In this document: positions 17,789 to 25,742 of the stretch, piece by piece | How positions within the stretch are numbered: position 1 is the stretch's first letter | How the letters are laid out: every line of letters begins with the position of its first letter | Assembly: GCF_002002725.1 (NCBI RefSeq) | Contig: NZ_MUNW01000063.1 | Coordinates: 124,001-188,000 of the forward strand | Reading direction: 5' to 3' | Length of the DNA: 64,000 nucleotides | DNA from: Sinorhizobium sp. A49 | GTDB taxonomy: Bacteria; Pseudomonadota; Alphaproteobacteria; Rhizobiales; Rhizobiaceae | Translations under genes and position numbers: made by a program | The notes under the pieces: generated by a model | The model's database searches: none | Seen by the model: the letters and a program-made list of their open reading frames with translations, nothing else | Told to the model about the DNA's origin: nothing

Positions 17789-18406
17789 GCCTTACCCTGC
17801 CACATTTGTTGTTCTTGCGAGACTGAGCGTGACCGTTTTCCGCTTCATGCGGGCCGCCATTCGAACTGCCTCGTGACATGTCGGAATCTCGCATCCCCGG
17901 CTTAATGAAAGAATAAACGGGACTGTCCCGGAACGGCGCCAAACCCTCGAAAAATCCCGTTTTGAGGCAATTCGAGTGACGTTCATTTCTTGTGGTTAAC
18001 GGGGCGTAAGCAACGGATTTCCGTGCATTTTCCGCCTCTCGTTAAGGATTTGGGCAAGGCGCCCCGGTGCCGTTGCCCACGCTTGCAGGCTTTGCCGGCG
18101 GACCGTCGCCACGATCCTTAACGGCAAACGCTAAAATGCGACACAAATGCCGGGCAAATCCTCGAAATCGCGAATTTCATTAAAATTCGAAACAAATGCT
18201 GCGGGTTTTTGAAAAGCGGTCTTGTGATTCCCTGCCTAATGTCCGTCCCAACAAAGGGCCGAACGACGAAAGACGGCGGTCCTCATGGAAACAACGGCGG
18301 GCGTGAACGGGTATCAGGGGATACTGCGGCGCTCCAGGATGCCGAAAGCGGAAAAACCGGCTAGAAGACCGGCGGGCACGGCAGCCGAATACAGGATGGG
18401 CAGAAC
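17789..18406. other. 618-base divergent region between divJ and DUF5330 gene
   Basis: There is no credible ORF. GTTAA occurs repeatedly (17996, 18041, 18116 region), and a TTAA-N7-ATAAA element lies at 17902-17917, about 115 bases upstream of divJ, a degenerate CtrA-like arrangement. The region is long for a rhizobial intergenic space and could carry a small RNA, but I see no terminator-like hairpin with a T-tract. Confidence 0.4.
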
Positions 18407-18862
18407 ATGTGGTTTCTCATCAAGGCGACATTCTGGTTTTCGATGGTACTGGTGCTGCTGCCGTTCCTCGATCCGTCGAGCGCTGAGAAGCTGGAGCACG
18501 GACCGAAGGTCGAGCTCGGCGATACTTTCTCTGCCGCCAATGAGGCTTTCCAATACATCAGTGCCATCTGCATCCAGAAGCCCGAGGTTTGCGAAAAGGG
18601 TGCCGAAACCTTCGTCGCTCTCGGCCATCGGGCTCGGGAAGGCGCCCGCATCGCCTATGAGTTCCTCGATACGCAGTTCGCCGAAACCGATGCGATCAAG
18701 CCCGACGCCAAGGTGACGACCGGAACCGTGGGCCAGGCGGCCGAGGTCGTCGACCAACTCGCGGCTCCCATCGAGCAGACCGCTGCGGATGCAGCTCCAG
18801 TTTTCAAGCGCACCCCGGTTCCGGAAAAACGCCTCGACCCCAAGGCATCACACGCCCAGTAA
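18407..18862 (+). CDS. DUF5330 family exported/membrane protein
   Basis: The 151-residue product has an N-terminal hydrophobic segment (MWFLIKATFWFSMVLVLLPF). It continues with the conserved AANEAFQYISAICIQKPEVCEKGAETF block, whose two cysteines ~8 residues apart may form a disulphide, then an Ala/Val-rich tail. It is a rhizobial family, probably periplasmic and anchored. No enzymatic motif is visible, and its function is unknown. Confidence 0.75.
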   Translation: MWFLIKATFWFSMVLVLLPFLDPSSAEKLEHGPKVELGDTFSAANEAFQYISAICIQKPEVCEKGAETFVALGHRAREGARIAYEFLDTQFAETDAIKPDAKVTTGTVGQAAEVVDQLAAPIEQTAADAAPVFKRTPVPEKRLDPKASHAQ

Positions 18863-19071
18863 ACATTTCTTCCGGTGACAGCGGGTCGACCCGACCGCCG
18901 CCGAGACATCCTTTGACACTGCCTGACTTGCCGCCTTCTTGCGGCCGCCGCGAGGAACCCATCCCCTCGCGGCGTTTTCTTTTTCTGGATGCAACCGAAG
19001 GGCGGTCCAGAGACAGGCTCGCACAAGACATGGCTGTTTAGGTCCCCGCACATTCAGCGGAGACTGCCCCG

Positions 19072-19806
19072 ATGCAGATATACGGGTTCTTTTCAAATGC
19101 GGGCACGATGCGTGCGGCCACAACCGGATCGCCTGCCGGCATTGATGCGGCGCCGCTGGAGCAAAAAAACGGATCTCCTCTTCTCAATCTCTTGCGCGCG
19201 GATGAGGAAACCGCTGCCAGCCGCAAGGCCGTGGCCAAGAAGAAGCTGGACGAGCTGAAAGAGCAGCTGCGAATGCTGCGGTTTTGGGCTTCGGACCCGG
19301 AGACGCTCGCAAGGCTTGCAAAACAGCTGGCGCAGCAGCTTGGTGCGGCCGCGCAGCAATTCGCCGGTGGCGGCTCTACCGGCATGATGGGCGGAGGCGG
19401 CGACGCAGCGTCAGGTGCTGCATCCGCAGCAACAACGGCCGCCACAGCGGCGCTGCAGGCAAGTACGGCCGAGGCGGCAAATGCCGGCGGCGAAGAAGGC
19501 AACGACCACGACAAGTCAGAGCCTTCATCCTTTGCCGAGCGCGCCTACCGCGAATTCAGCTCCGACGGCTCGCAGGACCGTTCCGACGCAAGCACGATGG
19601 CGGAGTTCAAGGCGCTCGCCGAGCAGCTCAAGCAAGTGCTGAGGAAGGCGGAGCAGGATCTGCGCGCCAAGGGCGCCGGCGACGATGCGGATGACGCGAG
19701 AAAGGCGAGCAACGCCCTCGCCACCTCGATGGCATCTCTCGACGCGGCAGGCACAGCCGGTGCGACTGCCGGTGCCGTCACAATTCCCACAAGCGTTTCG
19801 ATCTAG
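19072..19806 (+). CDS. Hypothetical coiled-coil/Ala-Gly-rich protein (244 aa)
   Basis: I do not recognise a family. The product has a short N-terminal motif MQIYGFFSN...APLEQKNGS, a coiled coil (AASRKAVAKKKLDELKEQLR...), a Gly/Ala/Thr-rich linker (~105-160) and a second coiled coil near 185-225. It has no signal peptide or cysteine, and the extreme composition suggests a largely disordered product. The N-terminal motif resembles that of the protein at 54253-54717 (M-x-I at 1-3, SN at 8-9, then APLE and NGS), which may be significant. RBS GGAG about 9 bases upstream of ATG. Confidence 0.55.
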   Translation: MQIYGFFSNAGTMRAATTGSPAGIDAAPLEQKNGSPLLNLLRADEETAASRKAVAKKKLDELKEQLRMLRFWASDPETLARLAKQLAQQLGAAAQQFAGGGSTGMMGGGGDAASGAASAATTAATAALQASTAEAANAGGEEGNDHDKSEPSSFAERAYREFSSDGSQDRSDASTMAEFKALAEQLKQVLRKAEQDLRAKGAGDDADDARKASNALATSMASLDAAGTAGATAGAVTIPTSVSI

Positions 19807-19999
19807 CGCAGCAGCTTCGAGCGAATTGCGCATTGATGCATCCGAGTGGCGATTCGCGGTTCTCATCTGTGCTACCATCGCCTATATGAACGTCACGCCG
19901 ATCGCGATGCCTTCAGGGCTGGCGAGGATCGCGCGGTAGAGGCATCGCTCTCGAGCGGCGACGGGCGCCGCCTGATGGTGCCGACAATCGGACCGGACC

Positions 20000-20422
20000 A
20001 TGACCACGCTTGACCAGATTATCGATGACTTCGCCTTCCTCGACGAATGGGAGGATCGCTACCGCTATGTGATCGAACTTGGCAAAGCTCTGCCCGAGAT
20101 GCCGGAAGCCAAGCGCACCAGCGAGAACAAGGTGCAAGGCTGCGCCAGCCAGGTCTGGCTCGCCACCCAGGCGACCGGCGATCTGGAAGATCCGGTATTG
20201 ATCTTCGAAGGCGAATCCGATGCTCACATCGTGCGCGGATTGGTCGCCATCGTGCTAACGATCTATTCCGGCAAGCATGCCTCGGAGATCGCGAGGCTGG
20301 ATGCGATCGATACTTTCAGCAAGATTGGCCTGATCGAGCATCTGTCGACGCAGCGCGCGAACGGCCTGCGCTCGATGATCCAGCGGATCAAGAATGAAGC
20401 CGAGACGCGCCTCGCCGCTTGA
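20000..20422 (+). CDS. sufE: Cysteine desulfuration protein SufE
   Basis: This 140-residue SufE has acceptor C48 in KVQGCASQVW, preceded by the family start LDQIIDDFAFLDEWEDRYRYVIELG and followed by SGKHASEIARLDAIDTFSKIGL. It accepts persulphide sulphur from SufS and hands it to the SufBCD scaffold for Fe-S cluster assembly. The rest of the suf operon is not in the window, as is common in Rhizobiaceae. Length and catalytic residue are normal. Confidence 0.92.
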   Translation: MTTLDQIIDDFAFLDEWEDRYRYVIELGKALPEMPEAKRTSENKVQGCASQVWLATQATGDLEDPVLIFEGESDAHIVRGLVAIVLTIYSGKHASEIARLDAIDTFSKIGLIEHLSTQRANGLRSMIQRIKNEAETRLAA

Positions 20423-20630
20423 GATCACGGTCGTTCCCATCCATTCCGGCATGTGCCAAGCCTTGCACAATCGCGGAGCCGCCGCCGACCACAGGCGTCG
20501 GCAAAGCGGCCATTTTGGCGAACATTCACTGACAATGCTCCCTGCGCACCGGACCTGAAGCGCAGTGCCATGACCGGCCTGCAGAGTGCACCACGCCCTG
20601 TGGTCACGACCGGCGGGTGCCCGGCGTCAG

Positions 20631-21080
20631 CTATTCACCTCGTTCTGCTTGCACAGCAAACGCAGATGCCACCATGCACTCGATCGTCTCGAGGAATGCA
20701 TCGAAATCGGCGAGATCCCGCCGATCCTCGACTACGGAGCAGGCGTGGCGGACGGTGGTGCGGTCGCGCTCGAAGGCTTTGGCGATATCGCTTTGTGGTA
20801 TCTGCAGGACCACGTGGCATACATACATGGCGATCTGGCGCGCGTGGCACCTCGAGCGCCTTGCATCGCGAAGGAGCGGCAGTCTGTCTGCTGCTAGCAG
20901 CACGGCCTCAGCCGTCAGATTTTGCACGAGGCGGCAGGTCAACCGCGTGGACATCTCACGTGCACCGCCCTGCCCGACCGGCATCGCCGCAACAGGCCCA
21001 GCCGGGTACGTGGCCGTCTTCAGATGATGGACCACGCCGGGCCAAAGTTCACTTGGGACATCGGCTTTGACAAAGGACAT
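20631..21080 (-). CDS. DnaA domain IV-type DNA-binding protein
   Basis: The 149-residue product has at residues ~78-140 the DnaA C-terminal fold: RQIAMYVCHVVLQIPQSDIAKAF, then ERDRTTVRHACSVVEDRR, the DnaA box-binding helix-turn-helix. DnaA's AAA+ domain is absent, so it cannot initiate replication alone. The canonical D-H-T-T-V signature is D-R-T-T-V here. The N-terminal ~70 residues are unrelated. The start ATG has AAGGGG 8 bases upstream and a perfect palindrome just beyond. It lies immediately 5' of mucR on the same strand and may be a transcription regulator. Confidence 0.75.
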   Translation of the reverse strand: MSFVKADVPSELWPGVVHHLKTATYPAGPVAAMPVGQGGAREMSTRLTCRLVQNLTAEAVLLAADRLPLLRDARRSRCHARQIAMYVCHVVLQIPQSDIAKAFERDRTTVRHACSVVEDRRDLADFDAFLETIECMVASAFAVQAERGE

Positions 21081-21097
21081 AGAAACAACCCCTTCAA

Positions 21098-21113
21098 TAG
21101 GAATTAATTCCTA
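21098..21113. promoter_or_regulatory. Perfect 16-bp palindrome upstream of the DnaA-like gene
   Basis: TAGGAATTAATTCCTA is a perfect palindrome 18 bases upstream of the ATG at 21080. In a GC-rich genome a perfect AT-rich palindrome of this size at a promoter is a strong candidate operator, possibly for autoregulation or for MucR. Binding partner is inference. Confidence 0.55.
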
Positions 21114-21229
21114 CACCCATTTACGAGGAAGGGGAAAAGGAAATCTTCTGCGTATTGGTTTCGCAGCTCTCGCCGCATCGCTCTGAGAGCCGAACATTGT
21201 GAATAGGCAGATTTTCCCAAACCAAAAAG

Positions 21230-21259
21230 CACAAAGGCCGGGCGAACCCGGCCTTTGTG
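21230..21259 (-). terminator. mucR transcription terminator
   Basis: A perfect 13-bp stem, CACAAAGGCCGGG / CCCGGCCTTTGTG, with loop CGAA. Read on the minus strand it is followed by a T-rich run (CTTTTTGG, 21222-21229). It lies 70 bases past the mucR stop and can act in both directions only weakly on the plus side. Confidence 0.8.
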
Positions 21260-21328
21260 TGAATTTACAATCGGCCCCTCAAACCAGACCGGCGCAGAGC
21301 GCGGTCACGGTAATGGGCGACGGTCGAC

Positions 21329-21760
21329 TTATTTACCGCGACGCTTGCGGCGCTGACCGAGGCCCATTTCCTTGGCGAGGCGCGAACGTGCTTCGGCATA
21401 GGCGGGAGCAACCATCGGGTAGTCGGTCGGCAGATCCCACTTCTCGCGATACTCTTCCGGCGACAGGCTGTGATGCGTCATCAGGTGGCGCTTCAGAGAC
21501 TTGAACGTACCGCCACATTCGAGGCAGGTGATCTGGTCGTCCTGAACGGATTTGCGGACCGATACGGCCGGCTTCGGCTTTTCGACGGGGACCACGACCG
21601 GCGCCGGTGCCGCCGTGTTGTTGAGAGCCGAATGGACGTCGGCGATCAGCGTCGAGAGCTCGGCGGCCGGAACGACATGGTTGCTGACATAAGCGGAAAC
21701 GATCTCAGCCGTCAGTTCAACCAGAAGTTCATGGCTCGCGCCAAGCGTTGTTTCAGTCAT
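21329..21760 (-). CDS. mucR: MucR/Ros family zinc-finger regulator
   Basis: This 143-residue regulator has a Ros/MucR-type zinc finger: C79 and C82 (ITCLECG), H92 and H97, followed by [36 protein letters not shown], nearly diagnostic of MucR. The N-terminal ~60 residues serve oligomerisation. MucR is an AT-rich-DNA, H-NS-like silencer that controls exopolysaccharide, motility and other genes in Sinorhizobium and represses its own promoter. The pha operon lies 400 bases upstream, as in S. meliloti. A clear terminator follows. Confidence 0.9.
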   Translation of the reverse strand: MTETTLGASHELLVELTAEIVSAYVSNHVVPAAELSTLIADVHSALNNTAAPAPVVVPVEKPKPAVSVRKSVQDDQITCLECGGTFKSLKRHLMTHHSLSPEEYREKWDLPTDYPMVAPAYAEARSRLAKEMGLGQRRKRRGK

Positions 21761-22163
21761 TTCTTTCTCCTATCGGAATTCAGCACAAGCCCGAAATATT
21801 TCAGGGGGAGGAATGCATGCAAATGCCGCCGGGAAGCCTTCGCTGCCTTGGGATAGACCATCAATCGCACAGCAAGGACAAATTCTTGCCGCATTATCAA
21901 GAGTTGGAATTTTGATCACGAAACCTATTGCCGAGTCGTTGGAACAACCAACCTCTCAAAGCAACAGCCAATATTCACAACTCAAGCTGGAATTTCAGCT
22001 CTAAGTATTTTCCACAACGACACTTTACATTTACTCGATTAACACTGATCAGTGAAAATTCCAAACATAAATTTGGCCACCGCTAGCAACTTTATTTCGA
22101 AATTGCTAACGCGGCGGCGGTCTATCGGAATGTTCTGAAATACAAAACCAGAAACGTTGCCGT
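21761..22163. promoter_or_regulatory. AT-rich mucR upstream region / end of pha operon
   Basis: A 403-base gap in which ~21880-22130 is markedly AT-rich with many TA steps (e.g. AATTTTGATCACGAAACC, AGTATTTTCCACAACG), unlike the surroundings. MucR-type regulators favour such DNA and autoregulate, so this is a likely self-control region. The one 63-codon ORF here (from 21813) lacks a site and credible composition. Confidence 0.45.
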
Positions 22164-22523
22164 TCAATGCCGGCGCGGCTCTTCCTTTTGCGGAAGCTGA
22201 TCTATGACCGACTGCTTCGTCAGCCTGTAACCCGACTGATGTGCGGCCTTTGCCAAGAGATGGGCGGAAATAGGGGCCGTCAGAACGAAGAAGAAGAACC
22301 CCGCCAACGCCCGAAACAGTATTGCCACATCAAGCGAGTGCAATCCCGCGGCCAAAAGCAGCAGGCCCGACCCGACCGTCCCAGCCTTGGAGGCTGCGTG
22401 CATGCGGGTGTAAAGGTCCGGGAAGCGCACAATGCCAATCGCTGCCAGCAAGGAAAAGATGGCGCCGCCGACAAGCAGGACGGCAACCGAAAGCGTGATG
22501 ATCGTCTCGAAGGTCGCCTCCAT
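22164..22523 (-). CDS. phaG: Pha/Mrp antiporter subunit G
   Basis: The 119-residue MnhG/MrpG subunit has three helices and the conserved [23 protein letters not shown] signature. It is the last gene of a seven-gene minus-strand operon; its ATG shares one base with the phaF stop (TGATG). It is a membrane subunit of the multicomponent cation/proton antiporter that exports Na+ or K+ and helps growth at alkaline pH. A longer upstream frame of 276 codons exists only because it runs antisense through phaF. Confidence 0.88.
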   Translation of the reverse strand: MEATFETIITLSVAVLLVGGAIFSLLAAIGIVRFPDLYTRMHAASKAGTVGSGLLLLAAGLHSLDVAILFRALAGFFFFVLTAPISAHLLAKAAHQSGYRLTKQSVIDQLPQKEEPRRH

Positions 22524-22906
22524 CAGCGTGCCCCCTTGCGTTTGCGCCTGGCGCCATTCGCCTTCAGCGACCGGCCCCCTTTGCCTGTATGTGGCGCAGC
22601 CTGCTCCAGGCTGCCCTTCTCCGGCGAAAGGCCGCGTGCCAGAACAAAGCGGGCAAAGGCGATGGTTGCAAGGAAGCCGACCAGTCCGAGGGCAATGGCG
22701 ATATCGATGTAAAGATTGAACCCGGTGCGGATGGCAACAATTGCAATCAGACCGATGGCGATGGCCACGAGCATATCGAGGCCCAGAACGCGATCTGGGA
22801 GCGTCGGGCCGCGGATGATGCGCCAGACGGTCACCAAAAGCGCCACGGACAAAAGCACAAGTGCGAAGCCGGTGGCGGTCGAAAGTATCTGGTCCGGCAG
22901 CGTCAT
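22523..22906 (-). CDS. phaF: Pha/Mrp antiporter subunit F
   Basis: The 127-residue MnhF/MrpF subunit has three TM helices. The conserved block [27 protein letters not shown] is followed by a long basic C-terminal tail ([18 protein letters not shown]), unusual for MrpF, which normally ends soon after the third helix. The start MTLPDQ overlaps phaE by 4 bases. It is an essential small subunit of the antiporter complex. Confidence 0.87.
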   Translation of the reverse strand: MTLPDQILSTATGFALVLLSVALLVTVWRIIRGPTLPDRVLGLDMLVAIAIGLIAIVAIRTGFNLYIDIAIALGLVGFLATIAFARFVLARGLSPEKGSLEQAAPHTGKGGRSLKANGARRKRKGAR

Positions 22907-23379
22907 TCGAAGGCCTCCTTGATCCGGCGTTCGAAGCCATTGGCAATATCGCGCCTGAGGCCGCCGGGATCCGCACAATCAAGGGCGTGAACATAGAGGG
23001 TCTTGCGATCCTCGGAGACGTCGACGGAAAGTGTACCCGGCGTCAGCGTGATGAGGTTGGCCAGAAGCGCTATCTCGAAGTCGCTCTTGACGGTCAGCGG
23101 GTAGGAGAAGATGCCCGGCTTCAGCCGCATTTTCGGCTGGACGACCATGAACGCGACCTTGGTCGCCGAGACTGCAAGCTCCTTGAAAAACAACGCGGTC
23201 AACAGCAGGATCTTCAGCGGCCGGACCGGATAGGCGACAGGCTGCAATTCACGCCGGATCAGCCACAGGGACAGTGCACCGACGGCAAAACCAAGCAACA
23301 GGTTCGGTACGCTGAGGCTGCCGCTGATCGCGGCCCAGATCGCGGTGAAGACCAGATTGAGCCAGAGAAACTTGATCAT
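22903..23379 (-). CDS. phaE: Pha/Mrp antiporter subunit E
   Basis: The 158-residue MnhE/MrpE subunit has two N-terminal helices and a cytoplasmic domain with the family motif [27 protein letters not shown]. It overlaps phaD and phaF by 4 bases each. It is needed for stability of the Mrp complex in characterised systems. Length is typical. Confidence 0.88.
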   Translation of the reverse strand: MIKFLWLNLVFTAIWAAISGSLSVPNLLLGFAVGALSLWLIRRELQPVAYPVRPLKILLLTALFFKELAVSATKVAFMVVQPKMRLKPGIFSYPLTVKSDFEIALLANLITLTPGTLSVDVSEDRKTLYVHALDCADPGGLRRDIANGFERRIKEAFE

Positions 23380-24938
23380 CGGGCGGCTCCCGGGAAGACC
23401 GAGTTCAGATAGCTTGACGGCTCGGAAAGGCCGGCGGCGGCATTCTGAATGGTTGCAAGCAGCGGCTCGGGATAGAGGCCGATCGCCAAGGTCATGACCG
23501 TCAACGCCACAAGCGGCAGAAGAATGGCGGCCGGGATCTGCGCCTTAGTCGCTACGCCCTGCCCTTCTGCCGTATCCCGCCAATAGGCCAACAGGAAGAA
23601 GCGGCCAGTCGCGATCGTCGTCAGGAAGCCGGTGACGAGCAGTGCGGCTGCGAGCCACCAGGCGCCAATGTCGAGGGCTGCCTTGACCAGCATGACCTTC
23701 GGCCAGAAGCCGGAGAACGGCGGCAGGCCGGACACGGCAAAGGCGAGCATCAGGCTGATCGCGGCAAAGCCCGCATGGCGACGGTAAAGACCTGAAAGCG
23801 ACGACAGCGAGAAGCTGCCGCCAAGCTTCGCTGCGACGCCCGAGGCGAAGTAGAGCGCGGTCATGACAAGCATCGAATGCAGCGCGTAAAAGATCGCGCC
23901 GCCGATGCCCCCCGGCCCGCCAACGGCGATGCCCGCAAGGATCGAACCGATGCCGGAGATCACGAGATAGCCGAGCATGCGACGGAAATCCGACTGCGCC
24001 AACGCGCCGAACACGCCGACGAGCATCGTCAACGCCCCGACCAAAGCGATGACGAAGCTGAGTTCCTCCCGCTCCACCGGCAAAAGCATCACGGTCACGC
24101 GGATCAGCGCGTAGATGCCAACCTTGGTCAACAAACCTGCGAAGAGCGCCGACACGACGACGCGCGGCGTGTGATAGGACGCCGGCAGCCAGAAGTTGAC
24201 GGGAAACGCGGCCGCCTTCATCCCAAAGGCCAGCAGGAACAATGCTGTCAGCGTCATCAACGGCGCGGTACCGCGCAGGCCTTCCGCCTTGCGGGCGATA
24301 TCGGCCATGTTGAGCGTTCCGAAGCTTGCATAGAGATAGCCGGTGGTCACCAGGAACAGCGTCGTCGCGACGAGGTTGAGGAAACCATACTTGACCGCGC
24401 CATCGATCTGCTCGCGCTCGGAGCCGAGCACAATCAGGCCGAAGGACGAAATCAGCAGCACCTCGAACCAGACGTAGAGATTGAAGATGTCGCCGGTCAG
24501 AAACGCACCGGAGACGCCGGCCATGAGCAGCATCAGGAAAGGATAGAAACCGTATCGACGGCCGCTGTCATTGATGTCGGAGAGCGAGTAGACGCCGCCA
24601 GCAAGCGCGACGACGGACGCGGCAAGCGCAAACAGCGCGCCGGTGAGATCGACGGTGAAGGCGATACCGAAAGGCGGCAGCCAGCGCCCCATCACCATCG
24701 TCACCGGGCCGCTCACGATCACATGCTGCAGAAGCAGTGCGTCGATCACCACCAGACCGGCGAGACCGGCGACGGAGATGAATGGATGCAGGCCGATCGG
24801 GCGGCGCAGCATGACCAGCAACGCGCCGATCGCCAGGCACCAGGCGACCGGAAGGATCACCAGCCAGTCGGCAGCCGCAACCGGCTCGAGAACGAGGGCA
24901 GCGGAAAGATCGGCGGGAGGTGAAGTCGAAACGGCCAT
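23376..24938 (-). CDS. phaD: Pha/Mrp antiporter subunit D (NuoM/N-like)
   Basis: This 520-residue polytopic protein is homologous to proton-pumping NADH dehydrogenase subunits. It shows the Proton_antipo_M core with FEVLLISSFGLIVLG, AAFPVNFWLPASYHTPRVVVSALFAGLLTKVG and HSMLVMTALYF, including the conserved Lys/His positions of the channel. It forms one of the two large ion-translocating subunits of the antiporter. There is a 7-base gap to phaC. Confidence 0.92.
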   Translation of the reverse strand: MAVSTSPPADLSAALVLEPVAAADWLVILPVAWCLAIGALLVMLRRPIGLHPFISVAGLAGLVVIDALLLQHVIVSGPVTMVMGRWLPPFGIAFTVDLTGALFALAASVVALAGGVYSLSDINDSGRRYGFYPFLMLLMAGVSGAFLTGDIFNLYVWFEVLLISSFGLIVLGSEREQIDGAVKYGFLNLVATTLFLVTTGYLYASFGTLNMADIARKAEGLRGTAPLMTLTALFLLAFGMKAAAFPVNFWLPASYHTPRVVVSALFAGLLTKVGIYALIRVTVMLLPVEREELSFVIALVGALTMLVGVFGALAQSDFRRMLGYLVISGIGSILAGIAVGGPGGIGGAIFYALHSMLVMTALYFASGVAAKLGGSFSLSSLSGLYRRHAGFAAISLMLAFAVSGLPPFSGFWPKVMLVKAALDIGAWWLAAALLVTGFLTTIATGRFFLLAYWRDTAEGQGVATKAQIPAAILLPLVALTVMTLAIGLYPEPLLATIQNAAAGLSEPSSYLNSVFPGAAR

Positions 24939-24945
24939 GGGTCAG

Positions 24946-25326
24946 TCAGTATCCAAGCGGGGGAGCCGGCTCTTCTTCCGGCTCGGCGACGCGCATTTCG
25001 TCGGTGTTGTCGGTCGAAAGATCCTCGTAGGCGCGCCAGGCCAAAACCAGCAGGAAAGCGAAGAAGGAGAACGAAATGACGATTGCCGTCAGGATGAGAG
25101 CCTGTGGCAGTGCATTCGCCGCCGGTCCGGCGAGCGTATCGGCGCCCTCCTGAATGACGGGCGGCACGCCGCGCGTCAGCCGGCCACCGGTAAAGATCAA
25201 AAGGTTGACGCCATTGCCGAGGATCGCCACGCCGAGCAGAACCCGAATGATGGACTTCGACAGAAGCAGATAGATGGCAACGGTGAAGAAGGTGCCGACC
25301 AGCAGAGCAAACCAAGCTTCCATCAT
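24946..25326 (-). CDS. phaC: Pha/Mrp antiporter subunit C (NuoK-like)
   Basis: The 126-residue NuoK homologue has three helices and the [26 protein letters not shown] signature. The acidic C-terminal tail ([12 protein letters not shown]) is short. It overlaps the phaB stop by 4 bases, and the first two codons are both ATG, either usable. It is a small core subunit that partners the NuoM/N-like proteins. Confidence 0.9.
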   Translation of the reverse strand: MMEAWFALLVGTFFTVAIYLLLSKSIIRVLLGVAILGNGVNLLIFTGGRLTRGVPPVIQEGADTLAGPAANALPQALILTAIVISFSFFAFLLVLAWRAYEDLSTDNTDEMRVAEPEEEPAPPLGY

Positions 25327-25742
25327 TCACCTCCCCGCTCTTCGAGCGACAGCGCGATCGAGCTGATGGCGCCAACAACGACGAGATAGACGCCGCAATC
25401 AAACAGCGTCACCGTCGATAGCGGCACTTCCACGCCGAGCAAGGAGGGATAGATCCAAAGCCCGGTCATGAAGGGCACGCGCGCAGCAATCGAGATCAGG
25501 CCCGCGATGGTGGCGGCAAAGAGGCCAGCACCGGCAATGGCCATCGGGTGGAAATAGATCGCGCGACGCACGGTCTCGACACCGCAGGCGATGCCGTAGA
25601 TCGCCAATGCCGACACGGCGATCAGTCCGCCTATGAAGCCGCCGCCCGGCTCGTTGTGGCCGCGCAGCAGCACGAAGATCGAAAACAACACCATCAGGCT
25701 GGTCAGGAACGGTGCGACGGCCCGGAAGATCACCGATCTCAT
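25323..25742 (-). CDS. phaB: Pha/Mrp antiporter subunit B
   Basis: The 139-residue MnhB subunit begins [40 protein letters not shown], with a conserved GHNxPGGGFxxG loop, and ends [24 protein letters not shown]. It has four predicted helices. It overlaps phaA and phaC by 4 bases. In the related pha1 cluster of rhizobia A and B are fused; here they are separate, as in the pha2-type arrangement (inference from recalled synteny). Confidence 0.9.
   Translation of the reverse strand: MRSVIFRAVAPFLTSLMVLFSIFVLLRGHNEPGGGFIGGLIAVSALAIYGIACGVETVRRAIYFHPMAIAGAGLFAATIAGLISIAARVPFMTGLWIYPSLLGVEVPLSTVTLFDCGVYLVVVGAISSIALSLEERGGE

Noticed and set aside
17902-17917. CtrA binding site
   Set aside because: Only about seven of nine consensus positions match and spacing is not compelling; kept as a weak note, not a feature.
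22164-22994. 276-codon frame giving a longer PhaG
   Set aside because: Upstream part is antisense to or out of frame with PhaF; the TGATG junction fixes the real PhaG start.
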